Below, piece by piece: positions 12,046-22,166 of a DNA stretch of 64,000 nucleotides. The DNA lies in NCBI GenBank assembly GCA_024180945.1, contig JAKSGN010000005.1:2976001-3040000 (forward strand), read 5' to 3'. The number at the start of each line of letters is the position of its first letter. Position 1 is the first letter of the stretch. The notes beneath the pieces were generated by a model. It saw only the letters and a program-made list of their open reading frames with translations. It searched no databases and was not told where the DNA came from. This DNA comes from Macrophomina tecta (taxonomy: Eukaryota > Ascomycota > Dothideomycetes > Botryosphaeriales > Botryosphaeriaceae). Made by a program: the position numbers and the translations under genes.

Positions 12046-12366
12046 TCGCAACTTTCTCACCCGCATCGCCATTTCTCCAGTTGCATCTAGTTAAAAATTG
12101 CGTTTCTTAGTCGCCAGCTTCACTGGTAGGTGCATAATCCTTCATGAAACCGTGTGGATGTGTCGAAAACTTAAGCTCTTATGCCTTGTCTCCTCTCGCC
12201 GACACGGACCTGGATCCGCCGTGGGAGAGAAGTGATTAGGTCGCTTCCTGCCGCCTGAGGATTTCTTTCTTCTGTTTCCATGCAAAACTATAAAAATGTT
12301 GTTGTAAATATGTTCATTCTTCTTCTTGGGGTGCGATAGTACCTGTATCTTGAAATGTTTAATCCA

Positions 12367-13296
12367 TCATGGGACCACTACCGTCCGATCCCCACCCTTC
12401 TGCCCCCACGCAGCCTCGATATCCTCCAACTTCATTTCCTGAAACCTGTGCGGCTTGATCTTTCCACTCGAAATAGCCTCGATCATCTTCGGACTCTGCT
12501 GCGCGAACTCGCGCATGCTCCACGCCCCGGGCCCCGTCCCCCGAATCGTGATGTCCTTGCTCCTCAAAACATCCCCGGGAAACACCATCGTCCGCTCCAC
12601 GACGGTGCCAATCTGCACGTACTGCACCGGCTTCTGCGGGCTGAGCGCCTGGAACAGCGCCAGCATGGGCGGGCCGTACAGAAAGTCCAGGATGACGTCC
12701 GCATCCAGCGCGGGCGAGTAATCGGTCCGCGCTGGGTCGTCCTGCAGCTCCACCGCCGCGTCCAAGCCGAGCCCCTCCATCTTCGCCGCGCTGCGCGCCA
12801 CGCCGACGACCTTGCCGGCGCCGAACACCCGCGCGACGGACACGGCGGCTGTTCCGGAAACGCCGGTGGCCCCGACGATGACGGCCGTGAAGCCGCGGGG
12901 CAGGCCGGAGGTGCGTGCATGCAGCGCCATCCAGCTCGCCATGACGGGGTTGAGCAAGCCGGCGACCTGAACGGGGTCGGCGCCGTCGGGCACGGGTACG
13001 GTGGAGGCGATGGGCACGTTGATGACCTGCGTGAAGGAGCCGCCGGTGGGAGTGATGGTGGAGAAGTGGACCAGCTTGCCGTCGGGCGTCTGGCCCACAC
13101 CGTCGGCGCCGGGGATGTGCGGCAGCACGTTCGCACTGTAGTGGATGCCGGAGGCGCGGCCGCGCACCAGTTGGTGGAGGCCGGCGGCTAGGACTCTGAC
13201 TTGCAGCTGGCCGCTGTCGGAGGTGGGGGCCTCGGGTGTGGGGACTTCGACGCATTTGGGGGCTTCGCCCCAGGTGGTGACTTGAGCTTGCTTCAT
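12367..13296 (-). CDS. MDR-family zinc-less alcohol dehydrogenase / quinone oxidoreductase
   Basis: Single exon of 309 residues. The N-terminal GroES-like half has VRVLAAGLHQLVRGRASG and HIPGADGVGQ. The Rossmann half carries AVIVGATGVSGTAAVSVARV (about 140-160), the NAD(P)H-binding turn of the zinc-independent quinone oxidoreductase branch, then the VVGVARS strand. The catalytic-zinc Cys/His set of classical alcohol dehydrogenases is absent. The family reaction is NADPH-dependent reduction of a quinone or alpha,beta-unsaturated carbonyl; the substrate is unknown. The start ATG at 13296 precedes the usual KQAQVTTWGE opening. Relatives of this size occur both as stand-alone detoxification enzymes and in secondary metabolism; no cluster partners are adjacent. 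A long frame on the same strand (12359-13411) is a shadow. Confidence 0.88.
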   Translation of the reverse strand: MKQAQVTTWGEAPKCVEVPTPEAPTSDSGQLQVRVLAAGLHQLVRGRASGIHYSANVLPHIPGADGVGQTPDGKLVHFSTITPTGGSFTQVINVPIASTVPVPDGADPVQVAGLLNPVMASWMALHARTSGLPRGFTAVIVGATGVSGTAAVSVARVFGAGKVVGVARSAAKMEGLGLDAAVELQDDPARTDYSPALDADVILDFLYGPPMLALFQALSPQKPVQYVQIGTVVERTMVFPGDVLRSKDITIRGTGPGAWSMREFAQQSPKMIEAISSGKIKPHRFQEMKLEDIEAAWGQKGGDRTVVVP

Positions 13297-14343
13297 GGTG
13301 ACAGTAGGTTGTTTGGGTGGTGAAGATGACTGGAGGTGACGAACGAGCTGAGGTCGGGATGTTTGGGTGTACCAACGGATTCGAAGGATCTTTATACCGG
13401 GGGCCTTCCAATCTCAGCTAACCCTGTAGAAGTATGGCGCGAGTAGAACTTCTCTGTGTGGACAGAGATGGGGGGTTATCGTGGGCTGATTAAGGTGCTG
13501 ACCCACGGCACGCAACTGCAGCTAAAAAGCATGGCCGCCCTGTTCATCAAACCTGCAGACTGTGGGCTTTGGACCTCGGCTGGTGTCTGCCGTTTCCATT
13601 CGTCTTTCACTAAACAGCTGTCAAGAGAAAGTTACAGCTGTGCGGATTGCGGATATGCATCATATCAGATTCGATCCGGGTTGGAACGCACCGAGGTCAA
13701 GCAAAGGTCCAAAGCTTGGTGCGGAAGCTAAGGCAAGCTACGTGAAAGTAACACGAGGCAGCATCCGATCAGCCGGCAGAGCACTGCGGACGAGCACACA
13801 TCTGCCTCCCTGGAAGCTGCTTTTAGTCAATGCATTCAGTCGAGAGTCGTGTTGGTGTCGGCTGACCGTTGTTGCGGGTGTGCGTGGTGGATTTGCCAAC
13901 CAGTTCCGCCACCCAGCATCAAAGTAGCCATAAATGCATTGGCCTTAATATTACAGTAATAAATTATATACAATTGTGTGCGAGTAGACTCCTTTATCTA
14001 GTCAAATTAGGTTTTTTTTTTTAAAAAAAAAAAGGAATAAAAATTAAAGCTGTACATCCAGGCCCACCTTCAACATTCTACCGACAAACAGATTGCAATT
14101 ACTTTGAGAGAGGCGTCATAATGCAATATGGGAATTTTTCCAGCCTTTACCGCATATAAGATTCCATAAGAGATTATCAGGGAAGATGATACACACATGA
14201 GGGAAAAGGTCAGCCTCGCTGAGTGAAAGCAATGACCTGATTGGCTTTTGTAATCCCCGCCGCGCTTTCAACCTCCGCAAGACCACTGATACCTCTCTAG
14301 GTGGGATTTGCCCGCCCGTAGTTGATAAAGCCTGCCAGAGGGC
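13297..14343. other. Intergenic, about 1 kb, AT-rich
   Basis: No supported gene. The right half is AT-rich and contains a T11A11 dyad at 14012-14033. A Met-initiated frame at 13456-13731 has no family features. Confidence 0.5.
14012..14033. repeat. Perfect T11A11 palindrome
   Basis: Eleven T followed directly by eleven A in AT-rich DNA, about 310 bp beyond the inferred 3' end of the protein kinase gene. Confidence 0.85.
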
Positions 14344-16145
14344 TTACTGATAGTCCGATGAAACCTCTAGCCGATCAGACATAGCTATACAGCACTGATG
14401 ATGAGGGAGATAGTGCAGCACGATGTTTGCCGGCGGTCTCATATCTGGGTCTCTGTGCAGCATTCTGTGGCAGTTGAATATTGCCAAATCAGCCCCTAAA
14501 TGATGAGATCCTGATCTCTCAGACTGTTAACCAGATACTGAACTGTCTCGATATTCGCCTGGAATGACTTGTCCTCAATATTCTCCTGAAGTATACCAAT
14601 CAGCTCATCGCTCCGGTACGCTAAGGCACACAACATTTCGGCGAAGACACAGCCCAGTGAAAAGATGTCTGCTTTGAAGCCGCGGGTTTCTTGAGCAACA
14701 ACTTCCGGAGCTGCGTACGTTCGAGTGTAAGCGGTAGGTGAACATGTTTCCGCGTCCAGCGCGGACTTGTACGAGCGCGCAATACCGAAATCCGCGAGGT
14801 AAATCTTCGGAGCCTGTTCATAGCTGCCGTATCGATATCGAACGAGGATGTTCTTTGGTTTGATATCCATATGCTTGATGAGCTTTTTGTGGAGATATTC
14901 TATCGTGTGGGCCAAGCAGCCGAAGAATCTGACAAGCACGTCTCGGTCGAAGTCGGTTTCCATGTACGTCTCCAGATCGCAGTCAGCAACGGGGTAGATG
15001 AGAATCTGCAGATTTCTGCTGTGCTCAAACACGTAGGTGCCCACAACCCTGACGACGTGCGCATGGTTCAGTCGTTGTAGGTGCTCTACCTCCTTGGCTG
15101 CGTCTTCACGTCTCATACGGCGGCCGCACCGTATGGTCTTGCGGGCAAGAGTGATCCTTTTGCACTTCACCACCTCGACGAGTGCATTTGCGGAATGGCC
15201 GAGGATCTGGCCACAGCGCTCAAGAGGGACTTTTTCCACCTCTGTTTTGGAGTATTCAGCGTGCTGGCCCCTCCCGGACCAGTTTTGCTCTTCAAAAGCA
15301 GATGGTAAAAGCTCGCGTTCCTTTAGGAAGCGTTTCCAGGGTGTCAGGCTACCAGGCATCCCCGCGCATGATGGAGATGTCCAGGAAGTTGGACTTCTGA
15401 GACTACCCCCCCACGCTGTGTGGTAGCTCGCCGGGCTATGAGAGAAGGCTGTAGCGTAGCTTGAATCGGCACTTCGCGGAGCAGATCCATATATGCCTAT
15501 TAGAGATTCTGCGAGCGCTTCCAGCTTGACGTCAATAGCTGGTACGTCTATTACCTGGCTGGCCGATGCTCTGCCATCTATTTTTGGCGCTCCGCCGTCA
15601 GCGCCATCGCCTTTTGTTGCTTGTGTATCGGCTCTCCAAGTTGCATGCAGATCCGGATTAGAATGATTGTTCCCCACTAGACTTATCCTTATCGCGCCTT
15701 TTGGGTTGGACCTTGACGGCGAAATAATCCGTACTTTCTCAGATAACCCATAGGAGAAGGCTACCCGGAAGACTCTGAGACTATTCTCAGCCTGGCCATC
15801 GGCTTTGGGCAGCCCGAGAAGAGGGATCGGCTTATATTTGAGGATATGAATGAGTTCTTCTGCAGTGAGAATATCCGCGAAAGCCGCAAGCGAAGATGGG
15901 TCGGGAGACCAGAGGACTTCAAACGTAGTTTTAGTCGCAAAGATTTCAAGCCAGCGCACCGCGAAACAATCTCGCCATGGAAGACAGAGAGTGTCGCGAA
16001 TGGCTTCCAGGAGCTCGTCTCCATCACCTGAGTGGAAAGTGTCGCGGAGAATGTCGATTCTTACAAGGCGCTTTCTAACACAACTTCTTGGAAACGTGGC
16101 GACATCGCGCTCTCGAGGGTTGGTATCAGCGTGGTGCGAATTCAT
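14344..16145 (-). CDS. Fungal serine/threonine protein kinase, reading frame broken near C-terminus
   Basis: The open frame from ATG 16145 runs to a TAG at 14496-14498 (549 residues). The N-terminal 200 residues are a fungus-type uncharacterised region; the kinase domain starts near 320. Visible elements are LARKTI (ATP-anchoring Lys), HMDIKPKNIL (catalytic loop, HMD instead of HRD), LADFGIARS, TYAAPEVV and KADIFSLGCVFAEM. So the catalytic residues are present, but the glycine loop is poorly conserved. The frame stops after YLVNSLRDQ, before the expected last helices. These appear just downstream in another frame: DLAIFNCHRMLHRDPDMRPP, ending at a TAA at 14344-14346. A 2-nt frame change, or a 20-nt insertion starting GATCTC, would explain this. 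A GT-AG intron of 101 bp is possible, but it would remove conserved-looking sequence. Upstream signals and substrates are unknown. Confidence 0.72.
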
Positions 16146-17353
16146 GAGAGGAAGCTTTCTGCGTAGCGGCAGAGGAGGCCAGCTCTGAAGAAATTAGGTC
16201 ATTCTGTAAATTCTCATGTTGAGAGAGCTATACGTACGAGTTTCCCTTGCGTCAATTGGTCAATAACTCCTCGAGGAGGCTCAATTTATCTTACCAGCAG
16301 ATGTATTGCGGAGTGATTAGCCCTTTCTCCAGAGCAACTGAAGGGTTCTATTTCCACACAAGGACAGTTTTCTCATTCCATAGCCTCTCGAACTATAGCA
16401 CGGCTCAGCGCCCTAAAAAGGAGGACAAACTCTTGATATATTCGAGGGCTACTGAAGGTCGGCAGTGTCGATAGACGGCCGGATCATAGAAAGCCTAACG
16501 ATAAGATGGTGCCACGCAATTCTTTGCAACATTCACACAGGGTACGAGACGCCTGGATTCGTCAGCCTTGTTCCAATGAGCTTGAAGGCGCAAGCCTATC
16601 AACAGGCTTGTCGAGGTCCCGAGGACTCAGATATACCAGACCTTGGATCTGCGGGTCCCTTCCGCAATACGCATGACCGAGTGCACGAGCGGGGATGAAG
16701 GGTGCGCGGCCAGGCTGAGAACGAGAATGAGGCCGTCGTGCCGCACAGGCGTCATCCGCACAGCCTGGCAAGTCGTCCAATGAAACCCCTGCAAGAGTCA
16801 CACAAGTGAGGGGTAGCCGGCCGGGGGCCAAATTTCCAGGAAGTGCGCGGCAGAGTCCATCGTGTGCTCAGCGTTTGCATTGTAGATGGCTAACGTACGA
16901 GTTTAGGGTCAGGTCTTTGCCATTACAGGTTTGAGGCAAGTTTTAAAGTTAGTTTAACACCCAAGTGCAATTAGCCAGGATTCCTAGTGAACGACTATCA
17001 CGGGACGAGCGCTTCAGCTTCCTCCTATGAGCATGCTATAAAACCTCCGAGGCAGGATCGTCAAATGCAGCCAGAATCTGCTAATCGCCGTTTGCTGTTA
17101 TTTCGCCCTGGAAGTTACAGGGCACGCGTGTGCGAAGACGGTACGACTGACCCTCTCACCAAACAAGCCATTGAATCTGAAAAACGAGACTTAAGGAGAA
17201 ACAAGCGAGGAACGACTCCTCCAACCATAACACATATTTCCCCGGAAGCTGTCGATTACAAGGCATGGATCCAGCCTTCTGTGTCTGCGCAGACTTCTCT
17301 GTCCCCAAGTCAATCAACCTCCAGGCCTTAAAGACTCACTCTCAACCCTTCCC
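16146..17353. other. Intergenic, 1.2 kb, no supported gene
   Basis: Only short frames without motifs. The left part should be the kinase promoter; the right end holds the 3' flank of the dehalogenase. Confidence 0.5.
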
Positions 17354-18139
17354 TCAAGCCTTCCCCTCCTTTCTGAAAGCTTCCTCCACCGCATCCGCCA
17401 TTTCCGCCAGCGTCCCAAACCTCCACGTAATATCCACCCTCCCCTCAAACTCCTCAATCTTCCCGCCCATCACGCTCTCCTCCTCCCCCTCCGCCGTCCC
17501 CCTCGCAATCCACGCACTCACCAGCCCCGCCTTCTTCGCAGGCTCATGATCGTGAAACAAACTCTGCGCCGTATGCAATATCTCCTCCTTCCGCACTCCC
17601 AAATCCTCGCCACACCTCCTCACCAAGAACTCAAAGTTCCTCAGGTCCGGCTTGTACGACCCGACATCCTGCGCCGTATAGATAGCATCAAAGGTCGTGC
17701 CGCCGAGCGGGCCCGCCACCGTGTTCCCGAAGCTCGCCCTGTCCACATTCGACAGAATGACCAGCTTGTACACCTTTCCCAGCCTCGCCAGCGCCTCGAC
17801 GGTATCCGGGAACGCGGGTCACGCGCCGACGCTGGCGCCGAAGTCCGCGCACTCGGCCTCGTCCGGGCGCTCGAGGTGCAGCTCGGCGGCGAGGTCGGCG
17901 TATGCGGCGCTGAGGAGGGCGCTGTAGGGGAGGGTGGGCTGCTCGCGCTGGATGCGAGACTCGTGGGCGACGAAGGCACGCAGGCAGGCGGGCCGGGAGG
18001 TGTGGAAGGGGTGTGAGGCGGGCAGGCGTTGGAGCAGCGGCGAAAGATGTGTGTAGATGCCGAGCTCCCAGTCGACGAGCGTGCCGAAGCAGTCGAAGGT
18101 CAGGGCGCGGAAGGAGGTGAGGGGGCGGTCGGAAGGCAT
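17354..18139 (-). pseudogene. Type II haloacid dehalogenase (HAD) with in-frame TGA at a conserved Trp
   Basis: One uninterrupted reading frame of 261 codons except for a TGA at codon 107 (17819-17821). HAD motifs lie on both sides: motif I FDCFGTLVDWE (nucleophile Asp16), then after the stop motif II VILSNVD, motif III SYKPDLRNFEFL (Lys) and motif IV SLFHDHEPAKKAG. Around the stop the frame reads GASVGA-stop-PAFPDTVEAL; relatives have Trp in a WPAFPDTV context, so the change is TGG to TGA. No intron can remove it without deleting conserved residues. The family hydrolyses C-halogen bonds of 2-haloacids or small phosphate substrates. If translated as read, the product is a 106-residue cap fragment without the Lys and Asp of motifs III/IV. 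Explanations are a recent null allele, a base-call error, readthrough or editing. The rest of the frame is intact, so any loss is recent. Confidence 0.8.
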
Positions 18140-18809
18140 TCTCGTCTTGGGCCTGGGGAGTGGCTGTGCTCGAGAATGGGGCGCGTGAGGTGAAGAACAG
18201 AGGTCTGTGGTTTAAAGGACGTCCGAGGCTAAGGTATGCCTGTATGTTGGGTTTAGGCGCGGAGTGAGGGGAGGTTGCCTAGTGGTGTTTTAATAGCGAG
18301 ATAGGTTATTTAAGACAATCGGTGCTGGTTTTTTTTTTTTTTTTTTTTTTTAGTAAATAGGACTTGTCATTGATTGTCTAATGCACTTCCAAGCATCGTG
18401 AAGCAGTGGGCTTGCTTGATCTGCGGATGTTTTGGGCTGTTGCTCCGTCGGAATGCGGGCAAACGTGGGGCGGAAGGGCGTGCGTCATGCTCAACCCCTC
18501 ATTCCCCAAAACTCGTGGCCGCTTCCGATCCGAGTTCCTAGCGTCCAATCGTGCGCGCCAGCGGATCCTACGATGCTCGGTAAAGGAGGTCAGCCTGCCA
18601 GAGAGAGTGATGAAAATGGCGCGACACTAAGGCCAAGTAATTTAGCTTAGCAGTATACCAAACTGGCAGTCTTTTCTACTGTTACAAACATGCTCGCTTA
18701 CGCCTGTTCAAGCCTTATGACATATGCAACTTTGGAATTATTGTTTCATTTGATTCAGTATCGCGGATTCATAGGACAGACTCTCCAGTACGATCACCTG
18801 AAGGCTCCT
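18140..18809. other. Intergenic, 670 bp, with poly-T run
   Basis: No gene. It contains 23 T at 18329-18351. The left part is the dehalogenase promoter; the right part is the 3' flank of the YAP-binding gene. Confidence 0.55.
18329..18351. repeat. Poly-T tract (23 T)
   Basis: Uninterrupted T run about 190 bp upstream of the dehalogenase start, which reads as poly-A on the coding strand. Poly(dA:dT) tracts keep nucleosomes off promoters in fungi, so a promoter role is plausible. Confidence 0.8.
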
Positions 18810-20867
18810 CTACACACCATTAAGGGCCTTGACACCGCTCTCAACCCTATCCAAGACATCCTCCAAGACGTTCAAATCCGCCAAACCAGCCGCGGCGCCC
18901 TCCTCCCCCTCCTCAGTCCTTAACTGGCCTCCTTCGCTCAGCGATTTCCGGAAAGCGCTTACTGCCTGTCTCAGCGGGTAAAGGTAGCTGCCTCCCACGT
19001 CGTTACCTTCATGGAGACCAGGGATGTCAAGCACCTTGTGCAGGGGCCTTGCAGAAAGAAGTAGGTAGTAGAAGTTGAGAGTCGCGAGGTAGAATGACAA
19101 GTCAAGCTTGAACTTCTGCCATGCTTCGGAGATGGACGGGCCTGATAGGTCGTGTGTGATCTCCGGGAAGAGGAACGGTGCAACCGTGGAGAGTGCGACT
19201 GGTGTCGCAAAAATCGATGGCGATTCGAGTTCCATGTCAGTAGCTGTGGAAGCAGAACGGGAATGGCCAGGCGATTTGGTTGATGAGGCAGAAGCTAGTT
19301 GTTGTGCGGCCTGGAGGGTGGTCACATTCGCCTCAATGGTCTCTCCCTTGAGCCAACCGACTGCAGTAGTCTTGAGATTCTCGAATGGGCAATGTTCGAG
19401 GGTGTCCCGGATGAAGGTGAGGCGAACGAGGTCGGAAGGATGAGAACGCAGGACCGTAGTTGTGAGGTAATGAGCGTTGTAGCGGAGAGTAGGAGACGGG
19501 TTGTTCGCTGCCAGGAGGGAAGTCACTTGCAAATATCTGATGAAGTCCTCATCTTCTACTGGTTCACCAACGTTGTTCTTCTCCACCGCCAGGATGCCGA
19601 GAGTCAACAGACTGTCAACCAGCGCATCTGTATGACGACCCGTGTCCATTGCCGACTCAAGCGCAATGAAGTTATGTAGAATCGTGGCATGATCCGGAAA
19701 GATTTGCAAGTCCTTTGTTGAAATCGGAAGCTCATAAATGACCTCTCCTATCTTTCTTGCTGTGAACAGATATAGGGCACCTGTCTTTGAGAGCGGAATA
19801 TCCTCAGCTGCAGCTGGAGGTTCCTCTTCCTCAGTAGGCGGTCTGCTTGGCTCCGGGCTTGTGTCTTCGATGGCAGCAAGTAGATTGTCCGACTCGAGGC
19901 CGAGGTCGACTGAAAGAGCAGCCAATTGACCAACAATGCCTGTCCTTGCTACTAGCGCCTCTTCATTGTTGTAGCGTTCTGCAAAGGTTTTCTTGTTCGG
20001 AATGCTCCGTTCAGGATGCAACTTTTCATGCACACGACTAGCCCATGACAGTCCTGGTGCATCTTCAAAGGAAGAGAATGAGTTCATGTAATCCTCAAGA
20101 ATGTGTGTGAGAAATGACTGCAGCAACTTGTTCAACATGTCGTCTTCGGCGGGCGTCGGGGTCTCTTTTGACGCTTCTGGATCAGATGCCACCGCGGGAG
20201 CGCTGGATGCCGAAACAGAGAAACTGCTGGTCCTCGGCGGAAGGTGAGGGCGCTTCGTCCCAGAGAGCGTCTTCATAAACTTGGTGACTGCAGGTGTAAG
20301 TTCTGCGGCGTAGGGGCCGGCCTCGCCGTATGCGCTCAGAACGGCCTGTAGAGACGTCGAAAGGAAGCGACTGGGGAACTTCGTCTTGATGCGCGGGTGG
20401 AGCACCGAGAGCATGGACAGTAAGGCTTCAAATTGTACGATTGGAAGGGGAGCCTTGGTGGACGGATGGTGACGACCAGCGCTCTCGTCGCCTGGGACGC
20501 TCTCCTCGTCCGAGATAATGGCGTTGTCAGTGGCACGCGCCAGGACCTCGTCATCATCTTCCTCCTCCCGCTCAATTGTGCTGAAGTCGATCAGGCGCAG
20601 GGCTTCGGTGACTTTGAGGACGCACTCGCGCGGGTTGCCAAGGCGAGCGATGTCCTGCAAACACTGCTCTGAGGCAGGCAGCAACGGAAGCAGAAGCTGC
20701 ACAAGATCCCAGCCGATGTTCTGAGTGAGCTCCGAATCCTGCAGAACTCTGTGCAACATGGGCAGCAACTCGGGGGTCAAGTTGTGTTCTATGAGGGTGA
20801 GATAAGTCAAATAGTCCATGACGGGCGGGCGCCCCGCAATGAGGGGATGCTCGTCTTCGGAGCTCAT
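18810..20867 (-). CDS. YAP-binding / ALF4 / glomulin family protein
   Basis: Single exon of 685 residues. The domain layout matches the fungal YAP-binding/ALF4/glomulin family (yeast Ybp1/Ybp2): helical repeats throughout, an N-terminal block with GWDLVQLLLPLLP and NPRECVLKVTEAL, a central DILEDYMNSF-like segment, and a C-terminal helical block with NAHYLTTTVLRSHPSDLVR and FIRDTLEHCPFENLKTTAVG. In yeast, Ybp1 supports oxidation of Yap1 in the peroxide response and Ybp2 works at kinetochores; glomulin and ALF4 bind the RBX1 RING of cullin ligases. Which role applies here cannot be read from the sequence. Acidic low-complexity loops lie at about 100-130. It is divergent from LSm3 with 754 bp between starts. 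Confidence 0.85.
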   Translation of the reverse strand: MSSEDEHPLIAGRPPVMDYLTYLTLIEHNLTPELLPMLHRVLQDSELTQNIGWDLVQLLLPLLPASEQCLQDIARLGNPRECVLKVTEALRLIDFSTIEREEEDDDEVLARATDNAIISDEESVPGDESAGRHHPSTKAPLPIVQFEALLSMLSVLHPRIKTKFPSRFLSTSLQAVLSAYGEAGPYAAELTPAVTKFMKTLSGTKRPHLPPRTSSFSVSASSAPAVASDPEASKETPTPAEDDMLNKLLQSFLTHILEDYMNSFSSFEDAPGLSWASRVHEKLHPERSIPNKKTFAERYNNEEALVARTGIVGQLAALSVDLGLESDNLLAAIEDTSPEPSRPPTEEEEPPAAAEDIPLSKTGALYLFTARKIGEVIYELPISTKDLQIFPDHATILHNFIALESAMDTGRHTDALVDSLLTLGILAVEKNNVGEPVEDEDFIRYLQVTSLLAANNPSPTLRYNAHYLTTTVLRSHPSDLVRLTFIRDTLEHCPFENLKTTAVGWLKGETIEANVTTLQAAQQLASASSTKSPGHSRSASTATDMELESPSIFATPVALSTVAPFLFPEITHDLSGPSISEAWQKFKLDLSFYLATLNFYYLLLSARPLHKVLDIPGLHEGNDVGGSYLYPLRQAVSAFRKSLSEGGQLRTEEGEEGAAAGLADLNVLEDVLDRVESGVKALNGV

Positions 20868-21621
20868 GGTGGGGCGATGGAAGGCTTGGTCGACGGGAAA
20901 GTTGGGCGAAGATGCGGATGAAAAGAATGCGCGGGGCAGAGAAGAAATGTGGGCGAGAGAGACAAGGCGGGCAGGGAGATGTCGATGTCAATGATCTGTG
21001 ACAGGGTTTGGACAAGTGGAAGGCACTGGCGTGGTCAGCGCAAAGCGTGAAACCGCAGCAGCGTCATCATCACAGTGGGCGTTCGCTGCGCCCGAATCCT
21101 GCGGCCCGCATCACGTGCGCGAATCATCGAAGCGCTTCCATAGTCCGTTTATCCCACCCGAAATCCATGAGCTCTCAGGGCGGCAACCGAAACGTGCAGG
21201 CGGCTATTGCAGCCAAAAATTCACATAGCGCTGAGAGGTGCAACTGCGCGGGCGGCAGCTGCACTTGTCTGAACTGAAACGCGACTTAATCTAGCAACGA
21301 GTCAACCAGACGGACCTTCAGCTCTGTTCGATCAGAAGCTGGCCTGGCCCCTGGGCGAGACCACCGCAGGCGCGTTGTTCCATTCACCAGCAGCCGGCAG
21401 CGGGGATGTGTGGACAACGCGCTTTCGCCCGCGGCGCGAAAGCAGCTGACCGGCGGAGGTCTTGGCATCAACGTCGCGGCCGACACACCAACCGCCGTCA
21501 TCATCACAAGCAGCTGCTGCACCAACCCCCCGGCAAGCTCGACGCTCATTACCGCCTACCTCGCCCTCCGAATCCCAATCCTTTCGCGCCGCAACCCGCC
21601 GCCAACACACGCGTCCAACCT
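20868..21621. promoter_or_regulatory. Shared bidirectional promoter region (YAP-binding protein / LSm3)
   Basis: 754 bp separates two divergent start codons with no coding signal of its own. Both promoters must lie here. No specific operator was recognised. Confidence 0.6.
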
Positions 21622-22166
21622 ATGGCTGACGTCGAGGATGCCGGCGCCGGTGCGCCCGTCAACGAGCCGCTCGACCTCGTGCGCCTCTGCCTCGACGAGG
21701 TGGTTTTTGTCAAGTTGCGAGGAGATCGCGAGCTGAAGGGTCGCCTTCACGTGAGTAGTTGCTCCTTCGCTCACTGTTGCACAAGCTCGAAGCGCACTGC
21801 AGCTTCAATGGCCCTCAAGGAACGCTGGAGCTAACGTTCTCCCCGCTGGGTTAAACAGGCATACGACAGTCATTGTAACCTCGTGCTCGGTGATGTTGAG
21901 GAAACGATATACGTTGTTGAGGAAGATGCCAACGAGGAGGAAGTCGTAAGGGTACAGTCATACAATTCTCACGGGGGCCAATGCGCACTGGCTAAAACCA
22001 CTATAGACGGTCAAGAAGCAGTCTGAAATGCTGTTCGTACGAGGTATGTTGCATGGTATCCCAAGCTGTGGCCTGATTACATGGCATCATGGAACGACCA
22101 TGTGCTGATTCTGGGCCATCAACAGGCGACTCGGTTGTCCTCATTTCCCCGCAAGCCCCTGCATGA
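21622..22166 (+). CDS. LSM3: U6 snRNA-associated Sm-like protein LSm3
   Basis: Four exons, 21622-21750, 21859-21951, 22007-22043 and 22126-22166, give 99 residues, the normal size. The Sm1 motif is [20 protein letters not shown]...[18 protein letters not shown]; the Sm2 motif is [14 protein letters not shown]. LSm3 is a subunit of the heptameric LSm2-8 ring, which binds the U6 snRNA 3' oligo-U in the nucleus, and of LSm1-7, which binds deadenylated mRNA for decapping in the cytoplasm. Intron phases and the GCATAC restart (AYDSHCN) are consistent throughout. At the second junction AGG/gtacag was preferred over GTC/gtaagg because it keeps the usual length between the acidic stretch and VKKQSEMLF. 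Confidence 0.95.

Larger units (their letters stand above)
10835..12366. other. Intergenic, 1.5 kb, with repeat-like sequence
   Basis: No supported gene. It holds a degenerate TTGTCG(TA) reiteration (about 11.51-11.65 kb), a foldback element (11906-12045) and a GATT microsatellite inside it. Confidence 0.55.

Noticed and set aside
12359..13411. 350-codon frame on the minus strand
   Set aside because: Overlaps the MDR oxidoreductase in another frame; Arg/His-rich shadow without motifs.
17819..17824. TGA readthrough signal for peroxisomal isoforms
   Set aside because: The known motif is TGA-CTA; here the stop is followed by CCC and lies mid-domain.
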